Positions 7,747 through 18,779 are shown, counted from the stretch's first letter. The stretch: DNA of 64,000 nt from Streptosporangium sandarakinum (GCF_013409935.1 NZ_JACCCO010000001.1:2294001-2358000); one strand, 5' to 3'. Numbers and translations are program-made. The notes: generated from the sequence alone by a model not told the origin.

Positions 7747-8658
7747 TCAGACGATCGGCGGGCGGCCCAGGCGGAGCATCCGCCAGGCCGTCTTCCAGCC
7801 CATGGGACGGCGCTCCCCGGCCGGTTCGCGCAGGCCCTCGGTGAACCCCCTGAACCACGCGCGCAGCGCCGTGCCGGAACGCTCGCGGACCAGGGTCAGC
7901 ACGATCCAGTTGACGAGGTACGGCACGGCCAGCGCCCAGGGCAGGTTGCGCCGGGCCAGCCAGACGCGGTTGCGCGCGTTGAGGCGGTAGAAGTCGGCGT
8001 GCCGGGTCGGCGGAACCTGCGGGTGGTACATGACGGTCTGCGCGTCGTACTCGATCCGGTAGCCCTCACCCAGCAGCCGCCAGGCCAGGTCGGTCTCCTC
8101 GTGGGCGTAGAAGAACCGCTCGGGGAGACCGCCGACCTGCAGGAAGGCCGACCGCCGGATGGCGCAGGCGCCGCCCAGGAACGTGGTGACCGGGGAGGAC
8201 CGCTCGGGGTCGCCCGCGCGCAGCCGCGGGACGTGCCGGCGCTGACCGGCGCCGCCGTCGGGGTCCTTCACCCGGAACGAGACGACCGCGAGGTCGTGCT
8301 CGGTGGAGAAGCGCTCGCGCAGGTGGGAGACGAGGCTCGTGTCGCCGTACCAGCCGTCGTCGTCGAGGAAGAGCACGACGTCGCCCGAGCACTCCTCGAC
8401 GCCGCGGTTGCGGCCGGCCGGGATGCCGGTGTTGTGGCTGAGCCGTATCGTCTTGATCGACGCCGACGAGCCCGGCGGCACGGTCACCGCCAGCTCGGGG
8501 ACGTCCGCGCCGTTGCCGACGATGACCACCTCGACGTCGCCGTCGACCTGGTTCAGCGCGGACTCGACCGCGCGGCCCAGCTCGGGGACCCGGGTGCCCA
8601 TGGTGAGGATGACGCACGAAATCTTCAACGGGTCATCGTCCTGACGCGTCGAGAGCAC
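7747..8658 (-). CDS. GT2 family glycosyltransferase
   Basis: 303 residues from GTG 8658; a TTG ten codons in, just before KISCVILTMG, is an alternative start. The GT-A fold is clear: CVILTMG, VGNGADVPE, GIPAGRNRGVE, and the metal-binding FLDDDGW. ED-type acceptor motif YAHEETDLAWRLL follows. A C-terminal amphipathic segment may touch the membrane. It resembles rhamnosyl/galactosyl transferases of surface glycans. It is the last gene of the leftward polymer cluster, 208 bp after the CDP-alcohol phosphotransferase. Confidence 0.85.
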   Translation of the reverse strand: MLSTRQDDDPLKISCVILTMGTRVPELGRAVESALNQVDGDVEVVIVGNGADVPELAVTVPPGSSASIKTIRLSHNTGIPAGRNRGVEECSGDVVLFLDDDGWYGDTSLVSHLRERFSTEHDLAVVSFRVKDPDGGAGQRRHVPRLRAGDPERSSPVTTFLGGACAIRRSAFLQVGGLPERFFYAHEETDLAWRLLGEGYRIEYDAQTVMYHPQVPPTRHADFYRLNARNRVWLARRNLPWALAVPYLVNWIVLTLVRERSGTALRAWFRGFTEGLREPAGERRPMGWKTAWRMLRLGRPPIV

Positions 8659-8866
8659 GTGCGGAACATACTTTCATGATCACCAGTCTGCTGGGTCGGG
8701 CGGCTGTGGCATTGCTGGAGCCCTCTGGTACGGAGGACAAGCGTATCGGAACCGTCGGCGAACACCCGCCAAACGACGCGGGATCTCCGCACCTACGACG
8801 CACCGCGACGCCGTCCGGTTCCGCGCCGTTCACTTCCCCGGCATCCGCCCTTCGGTCGCCCGGTGC

Positions 8867-9634
8867 TCACGAGAGCCGCCGGGAGGCCAGGATGCTGACC
8901 AGGTGCAGCGCCATCTGCAGCACGGCCACCACGACGCAGGCCACCGTCAGCACCCTGGTCGCGGCCAGGCCGCCGGCGATCTGGTCCCAGATCGCGGCGA
9001 CCACCACGAGGAGGGACAGCTCGACCGCCTGGACGATCCGGTGGAACCTCAGCGCGGCGGCGGCCCGGCGGGCCATTCCCAGGCCGCGTGAGCGGAAGTG
9101 CTCCGCCGACGCCTCGGTGGCCGCGACCAGGCCGGACCGGGCGCGCGCCACGTCCACCAGGTCGGTCTCCGCCTTGATCAGGATCGCGCCGAGCGCCGCG
9201 GCGAAGCCCAGCACGGTGTACCAGTCGGGACGGACCTCCGACGCCCGGAAGCCCAGCCCGATGAGCATGGCCGCCTCGGCGAAGTAGTGGCCGACCCGGT
9301 CGAGGTAGACGCCGGTGATGGAGGTCCGCCCGGTCCACCGCGCCAGCTCGCCGTCGGAGCAGTCGAGCAGCAGGTAGAGCTGGACCAGCAGGGCGGCCAG
9401 CACGGCGGCCCACAGGGTGGGCACCGCCAGGACCGCGCCCGCCAGCAGCCCGGTGAGGATCATCAGCCAGGTGGTCTGGTTGGGGGTGATCGGCGTCTTG
9501 GCCAGCACCCAGGTGACGTAGATCGACAGCTTGCGCATGTACAGCGCGCCGGCCCAGTGCTCACCGCTGTTGCGGTCCATGGTCGAGTGCGGCTGGGCGA
9601 CCGCGCGGAACTCAGCGACCGATGGTCCGGACAT
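8867..9634 (-). CDS. CDP-alcohol phosphatidyltransferase family protein (variant motif)
   Basis: 255 residues from ATG 9634 (GGTGGAAG upstream), overlapping the dehydrogenase stop by 23 bp. Six hydrophobic segments. The signature D-x2-DG-x2-AR-x8-G-x3-D-x3-D is present as DCSDGELAR...G...DRVGH: the last Asp, the proposed catalytic base, is His here. The family transfers a phospho-alcohol from a CDP-activated donor to an alcohol acceptor. With the adjacent G1P dehydrogenase and cytidylyltransferase, the donor may be a CDP-polyol; this is inference. The Asp-to-His change may signal an unusual acceptor or altered chemistry. Confidence 0.82.
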   Translation of the reverse strand: MSGPSVAEFRAVAQPHSTMDRNSGEHWAGALYMRKLSIYVTWVLAKTPITPNQTTWLMILTGLLAGAVLAVPTLWAAVLAALLVQLYLLLDCSDGELARWTGRTSITGVYLDRVGHYFAEAAMLIGLGFRASEVRPDWYTVLGFAAALGAILIKAETDLVDVARARSGLVAATEASAEHFRSRGLGMARRAAAALRFHRIVQAVELSLLVVVAAIWDQIAGGLAATRVLTVACVVVAVLQMALHLVSILASRRLS

Positions 9635-10670
9635 AATCTTCCACCCGATCGCGGATCTCGGCCTCGGACAGGCGCAGGTGCTCAAGGATCGTGTAGCGGC
9701 CCGGGCGGGTCGCCGGGGCCAGCACGACCGCCTCGGTGAACTGCTCCACGCTCAGCCCGATGTCGGCGGGGCTGACCGGGAGGTCGTGCGCGCGCAGGCA
9801 CTCGGCGACCTGGCCGAGTCTCCGTTCGTCCTCGCGCAGGAAGAAGCAGAAGGCGGCACCGATCCCGGCGAGCTCGCCGTGGTTGGAGGTGCCGGGGAAG
9901 AGCTGGTCCACGGCATGAAGGATCTCATGATCTCCGCCGCTCGAAGGACGGGAGGACCCGGCGATCACCATCGACATCCCCGAGAGGATGAGCGCCTCGG
10001 CCAGCACGGTCAGGAACGCGTCGGACTCGACCGAGTCGGACCGCCCCATCACCGCCTCCGCCGCGGTGCGGGCCATCGCGCAGGCCACGCCGTCGATCGG
10101 CTCGCCGCGCTCGGCGTTGCCGAGCTGCCAGTCCTCGATCGCCGACAGGTTGCTCACCACGTCGCCGACGCCGGAGCGGACCAGCGACGACGGAGCGTCG
10201 TGGACGAAGTCGAGGTCGACCATGATGGCCAGCGGCATCGGCACGCCGAAGGACCCCTTGCCGCCGTCGTGGGTCAGCGACGCCACCGGCGAGCAGATCC
10301 CGTCGTGCGACAGGTTGGTGGCCACCGCCACCATCGGGATGCCCGCGAGCGACGCGGCGTACTTCGTGGCGTCGATGGTCTTGCCGCCGCCGATGCCGAC
10401 GACCGCCTCGTAGGCGCCCTTGCGCAGGTCGGCGCCGAGCGTGACCGCGGCGTCCACCGAGCCGTCGGGCACCCGGAAGACCCGGGCCTCGTCGAGGGAG
10501 GGGGCGATGATCGAGGTGATCTTGTCACCCTGACCGGCGCCCACCGCCACCGCCACCCGCCCGGAGGTCGCCACCCGGCTGTCGGCCAGCAGCGAGCCGA
10601 GCTGGGCGATCGCCCCCCGCCGCACCTCCATGGTCAGGGGGGCGGGGAGCATCCTGGCTAGTATCGGCAC
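9612..10670 (-). CDS. Glycerol-1-phosphate dehydrogenase-like (EgsA/AraM) iron-type alcohol dehydrogenase
   Basis: 352 residues from GTG 10670, overlapping the upstream stop by 13 bp. NAD-binding GIGGGKTIDATKYAA and metal ligands in SHDGICSPVASL (Asp), SSGGDHEILHAVD (His) and NHGELAGIG (His) match the EgsA/AraM group, which reduces dihydroxyacetone phosphate to sn-glycerol-1-phosphate in archaea and Bacillus. The same fold includes dehydroquinate and 2-epi-valiolone synthases, but the NDG/SHDG loop favours G1PDH. It is tightly coupled to a cytidylyltransferase and a CDP-alcohol phosphotransferase, suggesting dehydrogenase, CDP activation and transfer in sequence. Confidence 0.8.
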   Translation of the reverse strand: MPILARMLPAPLTMEVRRGAIAQLGSLLADSRVATSGRVAVAVGAGQGDKITSIIAPSLDEARVFRVPDGSVDAAVTLGADLRKGAYEAVVGIGGGKTIDATKYAASLAGIPMVAVATNLSHDGICSPVASLTHDGGKGSFGVPMPLAIMVDLDFVHDAPSSLVRSGVGDVVSNLSAIEDWQLGNAERGEPIDGVACAMARTAAEAVMGRSDSVESDAFLTVLAEALILSGMSMVIAGSSRPSSGGDHEILHAVDQLFPGTSNHGELAGIGAAFCFFLREDERRLGQVAECLRAHDLPVSPADIGLSVEQFTEAVVLAPATRPGRYTILEHLRLSEAEIRDRVEDYVRTIGR

Positions 10671-11392
10671 GCGATCTCCCGCGCCTTGGCCAGGTCGTCG
10701 TGGTTGTCCACCTCGACCCAGGAGACCTCGCCGATCGGGGCGATCGCGATCTTCTCCCCGCGGTCGACCATCTCCTGGTAGCCGTCCTCGTAGTACAGCT
10801 GCGGGTCGCGCTCGAAGGTGGCCCGCAGGGCGTCGGCCAGCCGCTCGGCGGCGCCGGGACGGATCAGCGTCGCGCCGATGTACTCGCCGGCCGCGGTGGC
10901 CGGGTCCATCAGCTTGGTGATCCGCGCGAGGTGGCCGTCACCGTCGAGGGTGACCTTCATCTCCTCGTCGGCGAGCTTCTTGACGTCGTCGACCGCGAGC
11001 AGGATGTCACTCGTCTCCGGCGCCGACAGCAGGGTGTGCTCCACGGAGACCGGGTGCACGGTGTCGCCGTTGACCAGCAGCACGCCCTGCTCGAAGTAGT
11101 CGCGGGCGCACCACAGGGAGTAGGCGTTGTTCCACTCCTCGGCCTTGTCGTTGTGCACGAGGGTGAGCTTCACGCCGTGCCGCCGCTCCAGCTCGGCCTT
11201 GCGCTCGTGTACGGCCTGCGCCTGGTAGCCGACGACGACCACGACGTCACGGAGATCGGCCGCCGCGAGGTTCCGCAGCGAGATGTCCATGATCGTGGTG
11301 TCGCCGTCGACCGGCACGAGCGCCTTGGGCAGCGTGTCGGTGTACGGCCGCAGGCGTCGTCCGGCCCCGGCGGCCAGCACCATTCCCAGCAA
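10658..11392 (-). CDS. NTP transferase / phosphocholine cytidylyltransferase-like
   Basis: 244 residues from TTG 11392, preceded by GAGGAG. The nucleotide-binding signature MVLAAGAGRRLRPYT...PKALVPV is intact, as is the metal-binding LLVNGDTV and the C-terminal VDNHDDL. Annotated relatives are phosphocholine or polyol-phosphate cytidylyltransferases. The likely role here is to activate the phosphate ester made by the neighbouring dehydrogenase as a CDP derivative. An alternative is a hexose-1-phosphate substrate. Confidence 0.82.
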   Translation of the reverse strand: MLGMVLAAGAGRRLRPYTDTLPKALVPVDGDTTIMDISLRNLAAADLRDVVVVVGYQAQAVHERKAELERRHGVKLTLVHNDKAEEWNNAYSLWCARDYFEQGVLLVNGDTVHPVSVEHTLLSAPETSDILLAVDDVKKLADEEMKVTLDGDGHLARITKLMDPATAAGEYIGATLIRPGAAERLADALRATFERDPQLYYEDGYQEMVDRGEKIAIAPIGEVSWVEVDNHDDLAKAREIACRY

Positions 11393-11480
11393 CGTGCACT
11401 CCTCATCCGAATGAGCCCCTCCTCGGGCGCTCCTGGCCCCAAAGGTTAGTTGCCTTTACGCCCCGATGGTGTATTCGGAG

Positions 11481-11498
11481 GTTCACCGGAGGTTCCTC
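11481..11498 (+). promoter_or_regulatory. PHO-box-like direct repeat
   Basis: GTTCACC (11481) and GTTCCTC (11492) lie exactly 11 bp apart, the geometry and first-7-base consensus of Streptomyces PhoP direct repeat units. The repeat sits ~90 bp upstream of the cytidylyltransferase start. It suggests phosphate control of the polymer genes; only two units are seen and one is imperfect. Confidence 0.35.
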
Positions 11499-12129
11499 AT
11501 CCGGCGTCGGCGGGCTCACCGGGCTCGGCGGCGTCCGCCCCGGGGCCCGGCGCGGCCAGCCAGCAGGTGACGCTCTCCCACCCGAAGAGCCCCCACAGGT
11601 AAAGGGAGAGCAACACGAACAGGAGCGTGACCTGCCCGGCGAGGCCGCCCAGCGCGATCAGCAGCATCCGGCCGTCCCAGCCGAAGCCGACGGTGGCCAG
11701 CCAGGCCGGCGGGTAGACCCGCTGCCGCAGCCGGTAGACGAGGTCGTAGTGGTGGAAGGCCATCGCGCCGAGCAGCAGGAAGATCAGCCAGTACGGCACG
11801 CCGTGCGCGAACCCCACCGCGGCCGCGAAGCCGTACTCGGTGAGGCGCAGGATCGGCGGCACCAGCCAGTCGAGCCGGCCGTCGTGCGGGTGGGAGCTGC
11901 CGGGACCGGCCAGCAGCAGCGCCACCGCCGGGGCGAACACCGCCAGGCCGTCGGCGCCGGCCACCCCGACCAGCAGCAGCACCGCGGCCACGAACGTGCC
12001 GGCGAGCACGGGCGGCAGCGGCGGGAGCTGCCCGGCCACCAGCGCGCCCATCGCCCGCGACAGCACCCCGTCGTCGCGGTAGGCGACGAGGGTGCCGCGC
12101 GGCGCCGTCGTCATCTGCACGGTCGTCAC
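11497..12129 (-). CDS. DUF5941-type membrane protein
   Basis: 210 residues from GTG 12129. Begins near YRDDGVLSRAMGALVAGQLPPLPP, then about five membrane helices and RLRQRVYPPAWLATVGFGWDGRML. I recognise the pattern of DUF5941, a domain of unknown function found beside or fused to CDP-alcohol phosphotransferases in actinomycetes. It lies between two such transferases. Possibly a membrane partner or acceptor-binding subunit; no catalytic residues are evident. Confidence 0.7.
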   Translation of the reverse strand: MTTVQMTTAPRGTLVAYRDDGVLSRAMGALVAGQLPPLPPVLAGTFVAAVLLLVGVAGADGLAVFAPAVALLLAGPGSSHPHDGRLDWLVPPILRLTEYGFAAAVGFAHGVPYWLIFLLLGAMAFHHYDLVYRLRQRVYPPAWLATVGFGWDGRMLLIALGGLAGQVTLLFVLLSLYLWGLFGWESVTCWLAAPGPGADAAEPGEPADAG

Positions 12130-12220
12130 GATCGCATCCGCCTCACCGCCCGCATCGCGGCCCGTCCCCCGCCCGGCGGCCGGGCGGCGCCCCCGCGGGA
12201 CCCGTCGCTCGTGGTCATGG

Positions 12221-14086
<1,866 letters not shown>

Positions 14087-14241
14087 GACCGGGCTCCTTC
14101 GTATCCGACGGGATGACCGTGCGAATCGGGAGTGCGCACTTAGCGTAGCGAGATCTTGACCGGATAGCACGGGAGCGCGGCCTGCGATCGGGTACGCACC
14201 CATTACGCTCGCGGTAACCGCACCGTCGAAGGAAGCTGACC

Positions 14242-15654
14242 TTGGCCGCTCTGGAACCACGCCTCCGCACCGTCGCCGTCGTTCTCGCCGGAGGCGTCGG
14301 CCAGCGGGTCGGGCTGAACACCCCCAAGCAGCTCATCAAGGTCGCCGGCCGGACGATCATGGAGCACACGCTGTCGGTGTTCGACGCGGCGCCGGAGATC
14401 GACGAGATCGTGGTTCTGATGACGCCGGGCTTCACCGTCGACGTGGAGCGGCTCGTCGCCCGCAACGGCTTCCGCAAGGTCAGCAAGGTCCTGGAGGGCG
14501 GCGCGACCCGCCCGGAGACCACGTGGCGGGCGCTGCAGGCGCTGGGCACGCGGGAGTGCGACGTGCTGCTGCACGACGCCGTGCGGCCGCTGCTGGAGCC
14601 GCGGATCATCACCGAGTGCGTCGAGGCGCTGAAGGTGTACTCGGCCGTCGACGTGGCGATTCCCAGCTCCGACACGATCGTGGTGGCCGCCCCCGGCCCG
14701 CGCGGGGAGATCGTCCGCGACGTCCCCGACCGGTCCCGGCTGCGGCGCGGCCAGACGCCGCAGTGCTTCCGGCTCTCGGTGGTCCGCGAGGCGTACGAGC
14801 GGGCCTTCGCCGACCCCGACTTCGACCGGCAGCCGCCCACCGACGACTGCGGCGTGGTGCTGCGCTACCTGCCCGACGTGCCGATCTACATCGTGCCGGG
14901 CAGCGAGCACAACATGAAGGTCACCCACCCGGTGGACGTGTTCATCGCCGACAAGCTCTTCCAGCTCGCCGCCGGCGCCGCCCCGCACCACTCCGCCTTC
15001 GCCCACCGGCAGGCGCTGCAGGGCAGGACCGTGGTGGTCTTCGGCGGCAGCTACGGCATCGGCGCCGAGGTCGTGGAGCTGGCCGGGCGGCACGGCGCCC
15101 AGGTGTTCCCCTTCTCCCGCTCGCTGAACGGGGTGCGGGTGGAGGACCCGCAGGCGGTGAGCGACGCGCTCGACCTCGCGGCCAAGGAGACCGGCCGGAT
15201 CGACTACGTCGTCAACACCGCCGGGGTGCTGCACATGGGCGACCTCGGCGAGGCGAACGACGCCACGGTCGCCGAGACCGTCGGGGTGAACTACATCGGC
15301 CCGGTCAACATCGCCCGGGCCGCCCTGCCCCACCTGCGCGAGACCCGGGGCCACCTGCTGCTGTACACCTCGTCCTCCTACACCCGGGGCCGGGCCGGCT
15401 ACAGCCTCTACTCCTCCACCAAGGCCGCCGTGGTCAACCTGACCCAGGCGCTGGCCGACGAGTGGGCCGAGGACGGCGTGCGGGTCAACTGCGTCAACCC
15501 CGAGCGGACCAGCACCCCGATGCGGGTGCGCGCGTTCGGCGAGGAGCCCGCGCACACCCTGCTGTCGCCGCGCGCCGTCGCCGAGACCTCGCTGGACGTG
15601 CTGATCTCCGACATCACCGGGCACGTGATCGACGTCCGCGTCGACGCGGGCTGA
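14242..15654 (+). CDS. Bifunctional CDP-ribitol synthase-like (IspD/TarI-type cytidylyltransferase + SDR reductase)
   Basis: 470 residues from TTG 14242 with GAAGGAAG upstream. Residues 1-235 form an IspD/TarI cytidylyltransferase (VVLAGGVGQRVGLNTPKQL, HDAVRPL, RGQTPQCF). Residues ~250-470 are an SDR (VVFGGSYGIGAE, NTAGV, YTSSSY, YSLYSSTKAA). The same fusion occurs in Haemophilus Bcs1/Acs1, where ribulose-5-phosphate is reduced to ribitol-5-phosphate and activated with CTP. It is divergent from the CDP-alcohol phosphotransferase operon and followed by a polymerase, which fits polyol-phosphate wall polymer synthesis. Exact polyol is inferred. Confidence 0.82.
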   Translation: MAALEPRLRTVAVVLAGGVGQRVGLNTPKQLIKVAGRTIMEHTLSVFDAAPEIDEIVVLMTPGFTVDVERLVARNGFRKVSKVLEGGATRPETTWRALQALGTRECDVLLHDAVRPLLEPRIITECVEALKVYSAVDVAIPSSDTIVVAAPGPRGEIVRDVPDRSRLRRGQTPQCFRLSVVREAYERAFADPDFDRQPPTDDCGVVLRYLPDVPIYIVPGSEHNMKVTHPVDVFIADKLFQLAAGAAPHHSAFAHRQALQGRTVVVFGGSYGIGAEVVELAGRHGAQVFPFSRSLNGVRVEDPQAVSDALDLAAKETGRIDYVVNTAGVLHMGDLGEANDATVAETVGVNYIGPVNIARAALPHLRETRGHLLLYTSSSYTRGRAGYSLYSSTKAAVVNLTQALADEWAEDGVRVNCVNPERTSTPMRVRAFGEEPAHTLLSPRAVAETSLDVLISDITGHVIDVRVDAG

Positions 15655-15776
15655 CCCGGCGTCCCATCGGCCCTCCCGCGTCCCGGCGTCCTCCCGGGGC
15701 CTCCGCCGTACCCCGGCGGAACGCGGCACAGCGCGCCTACCAGGGCAAACAGCCTGGTCAAAGTTACCTTCTAAGG

Positions 15777-17570
15777 ATGAAGCGTGACCTTCGCGCACTG
15801 GTGGCGGCCGCCGCCGTGCTCGGCTCGTACCCGGCGCTCCTCGTGACCGCGCTGTGGCCCCGGCCACGCCTGTTCCTGGCCCTGTGCGCGGTGTCCTACG
15901 CGGCCGAGGTCGTCGCGCGGTACCGGGCGCGCCCCCTGGTCGACCTGATGGCCAGGGCGCACCTGGGCGTCACGCTCCGGTTCGTGACGCGGGAGACGGC
16001 GGTGATCGTCCTGGTCGCCCGTACGGCGGGCACCGCGTCGCCCTGGTTCGCGGGCCTGGTCCTGGGGATCTTCGCGGTGCACGGCGCGCGGGGCCTGCTG
16101 GCCGGGCTGGCGCTCCTCCACCAGCGCACCCTCAACCGGATGCCGGTGCTGACCCGCAACCTCGACGCGGTGCGGGTCCCGCCCCCGCCGTGGCGCGTCC
16201 TGACCGACCACCGGGGCATGCGGCCGCTGTACCTGGACGTGTTCCCGGTGGGCGGCGCGGCCCTGGGCGCGCTGTCCGGCACCGCCCTGCCGGGCGCCGC
16301 GGGGGCGGCCGGGGCGCTGGCCGTCGCGGGCGCGGGCGCGCTGTGCCTGCTGCCGCACCTGCGCCGGGTCCGGCCGCTCGGCGACGGCGCCGCGGTGCTG
16401 CGGGCCGCCGGGGAGCGCCTGGCGGCCCACCGGCCGGAGGTCGCCCTCTACTTCTCCGGTCCCCCCGACTCGGCCTACCAGGCCCGGATGTGGCTGCGCC
16501 CGCTGGAGCGGATCGACCGCCGGGCCGTGGTGGTGCTGCGGGAGCGGGAGATGCTGCGGCTGCTGGGAGAGACCTCGCTGCCCGTGGTGTGCATCCCCTC
16601 GGCGGCCGACCTGATGGGGTTCGAGGCCCTCGCCGGTGTGCGGGTGTGCCTGTATCCGGCCAACGTCGGCAAGAACATCCACATGCTCCGCATCCGGGGG
16701 ATGCGCAGCGTCTTCGTGGGGCACGGCGACAGCGACAAGGAGGCGTCGTTCAACCCGTTCACCAAGGTCTACGACGAGGTGTGGGTGGCCGGGCAGGCCG
16801 GGCGCGACCGCTACCTCCGTGCCCGGGTGGGCGTGCGCGACGAGGACGTCCACGAGGTGGGCCGCCCCCAGCTCAGCGGGGTCGGCACCGGCGGGCCGGG
16901 CCTGCCGTACCGCACGGTGCTGTACGCGCCGACCTGGGAGGGGTGGACCGACGACCTGTTCCACACCTCGATCATGACGATGGGCCCGGCGATCGTCCGG
17001 GCCCTGCTGGCCCACTCCCCGGCGGTCCGGGTGATCTACAAGCCGCACCCGCTGACGGGCTACCGCAACCCGGCCGCGCACCGCGCCCACCAGCAGGTCC
17101 GCGCGCTGCTGGACCGGGCGGAGCTGCACCGGTCGATGGCCCGCCACCCCTCGGGCGGGGGACGTCGCCCGGGCGCCGGGGCGGTCAGGCACCTGGTCGT
17201 CACCGGTCCCGAGCCGGCCCTCTACGACTGCTTCAACCAGTCGGACCTGCTGGTCACCGACATCTCCAGCGTGGTGGCGGACTTCGTCGCCAGCGGCAAG
17301 CCGTACGCGGTGACCAACGTGGCGGGGCTGCCGGAGCAGGCGTTCCGCGAGCGCTACCCGAGCACCGAGGGCGGCTACCTGCTCTCCGCGGACCTGCGGG
17401 AGCTGCCCGCCGTGCTGCGGGCCATGGAGGAGGACGGGGAGGACGCCCTGGCGGCCACGCGGCGCAAGCTGCGGACCTACCTGCTCGGCCCGGACCACCC
17501 GGACGCCATGACCCGCTTCAACGACGCGGTGAACGGCGCCTGCGAGCGGGCCGTGCGCGCGCACGGATGA
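15777..17570 (+). CDS. CDP-glycerol/ribitol phosphotransferase-like (TagB/TagF family)
   Basis: 597 residues from ATG 15777. The N-terminal ~215 residues carry several membrane helices; the rest is a GT-B-like polyol-phosphate transferase. Family motifs are present: FVGHGDSDKEASFNPF, LYAPTWEGW, VIYKPHPLTG and LLVTDISSVVADF. This family builds glycerol- or ribitol-phosphate chains from CDP-polyols at the membrane. No Shine-Dalgarno is seen; TACCTT ends 6 bp before ATG, so the transcript may be leaderless. It lies 122 bp after the CDP-ribitol synthase. Confidence 0.87.
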   Translation: MKRDLRALVAAAAVLGSYPALLVTALWPRPRLFLALCAVSYAAEVVARYRARPLVDLMARAHLGVTLRFVTRETAVIVLVARTAGTASPWFAGLVLGIFAVHGARGLLAGLALLHQRTLNRMPVLTRNLDAVRVPPPPWRVLTDHRGMRPLYLDVFPVGGAALGALSGTALPGAAGAAGALAVAGAGALCLLPHLRRVRPLGDGAAVLRAAGERLAAHRPEVALYFSGPPDSAYQARMWLRPLERIDRRAVVVLREREMLRLLGETSLPVVCIPSAADLMGFEALAGVRVCLYPANVGKNIHMLRIRGMRSVFVGHGDSDKEASFNPFTKVYDEVWVAGQAGRDRYLRARVGVRDEDVHEVGRPQLSGVGTGGPGLPYRTVLYAPTWEGWTDDLFHTSIMTMGPAIVRALLAHSPAVRVIYKPHPLTGYRNPAAHRAHQQVRALLDRAELHRSMARHPSGGGRRPGAGAVRHLVVTGPEPALYDCFNQSDLLVTDISSVVADFVASGKPYAVTNVAGLPEQAFRERYPSTEGGYLLSADLRELPAVLRAMEEDGEDALAATRRKLRTYLLGPDHPDAMTRFNDAVNGACERAVRAHG

Positions 17571-17676
17571 ACCGCGCGGCGGCCCGGCCCGCGGGCGGAC
17601 AGGACGGACCGGGCGGACCGATCACCGATCAGTCCGGCCGTACACCGGCGCCGGGTCGTTCGGCCCGCCGCGCCGC

Positions 17677-18720
17677 TCAACCGGACGCCGCGCCGGGCCT
17701 GCTCAGCCGCCGGGGGCTCGTCAGGAACCCCCAGCCCCACGACATGTGCATGGTGGCGTAGACGAGGGGCAGCCGCAGGCGCGCGCCCGTCGGCAGGCCG
17801 CTGCCGGTCACGGCCGAGCCGGCCAGGATCGCCAGCGCGTAGCCCCCGGGGATCAGCAGGCCGGGCCAGAAGAACGGGGACACGACGAAACCCGCGATGA
17901 TGGCCGCCACCGCCACCGGGGGTGCGAGGTAGCGCAGGTTGATGGTGCCCTCGTGGGTCCTGGCCACCACCCTGCGCCAGCGGCCGTAGTGGAAGTACTG
18001 CTTGGCGAGGGCCTTGACCGAGGGCCTGGGCCGGTAGGAGACCCGCATCCGGGGCTGGAACCACACCAGGCCGCCCGTCTCGCGGATGCGGTGGTTCATC
18101 TCCCAGTCCTGGGCGCGCTGGAAGTGCTCGTCGTAGCCGCCGACCCGCTCCAGGGCCTCGCGGCGGAAGACCCCGAGGTATACCGTGTCGGCCGGGCCCG
18201 CCGTACCGCCGGTGTGGAACCGGGCGCCGCCGACGCCGATCTTGGACGTCATGGCGCGGGCCACGGCCTGCTCGAACGGCGTGACGCCCTCGGCGGCCAT
18301 GACGCCGCCGACGTTGTCGGCGCCGGTCTCCTCCAGGGTCTCCACGGCCACCCTGAGGTAGTCGTCGGGGAGCATGGCGTGCCCGTCCACCCGCGCCACG
18401 ATGCCGTGGCGGGAGGCGGCGATGGCGGCGTTGAGGGCGTTGGGAGTGCGGCCGGTCGGGTTCGGCACCACGACGACCCGGGGGTCCTCGGCGGCGATCG
18501 CGTCGGCGACCTCCTGCGTGCGGTCCCTGGACGGGCCGATGGCGAGCACGACCTCGATCGGGCCTGCGTACCGCTGCGACAGGACCTGCCGCACGGCCTC
18601 CCGAAGGTGGCGCTCCTCGTTCAGCACCGGGATGACGACGGAGATGGGGGGCCAGACACGTGTCTCGGGGGACGACGCCGGCGCGGGCGAGTCGGGAAAC
18701 TGCTTCATGGCGTGGCTCAC
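17677..18720 (-). CDS. GT2 family glycosyltransferase with membrane tail (ExoA-like)
   Basis: 347 residues from GTG 18720; ATG 18708 is equally possible. GT-A domain: SVVIPVLNEERHL, NPTGRTPNALN, ARVDGHAML (metal-binding DGH in place of DxD, as in ExoA), and acceptor motif RAQDWEMNHRI (QDWE, like ED). Two to three C-terminal helices anchor it in the membrane. It resembles succinoglycan-type ExoA enzymes. Convergent with the TagB/F gene and divergent from the LCP gene. Confidence 0.87.
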   Translation of the reverse strand: MSHAMKQFPDSPAPASSPETRVWPPISVVIPVLNEERHLREAVRQVLSQRYAGPIEVVLAIGPSRDRTQEVADAIAAEDPRVVVVPNPTGRTPNALNAAIAASRHGIVARVDGHAMLPDDYLRVAVETLEETGADNVGGVMAAEGVTPFEQAVARAMTSKIGVGGARFHTGGTAGPADTVYLGVFRREALERVGGYDEHFQRAQDWEMNHRIRETGGLVWFQPRMRVSYRPRPSVKALAKQYFHYGRWRRVVARTHEGTINLRYLAPPVAVAAIIAGFVVSPFFWPGLLIPGGYALAILAGSAVTGSGLPTGARLRLPLVYATMHMSWGWGFLTSPRRLSRPGAASG

Positions 18721-18779
18721 GCTACTGTACGAACCGGTACCTCATCGACCCAGCCGAGCCGGAGCCTAGGGGGCCATGG

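Noticed and set aside
9612-10670. Dehydroquinate or 2-epi-valiolone synthase (sugar phosphate cyclase)
   Set aside because: The SHDG and GDHEILH metal motifs and neighbours favour the EgsA/AraM dehydrogenase group.
14523-15776. Upstream extension of the TagB/F open frame
   Set aside because: This part overlaps the CDP-ribitol synthase in another frame and is Arg/Ala-rich noise; family similarity begins at ATG 15777.
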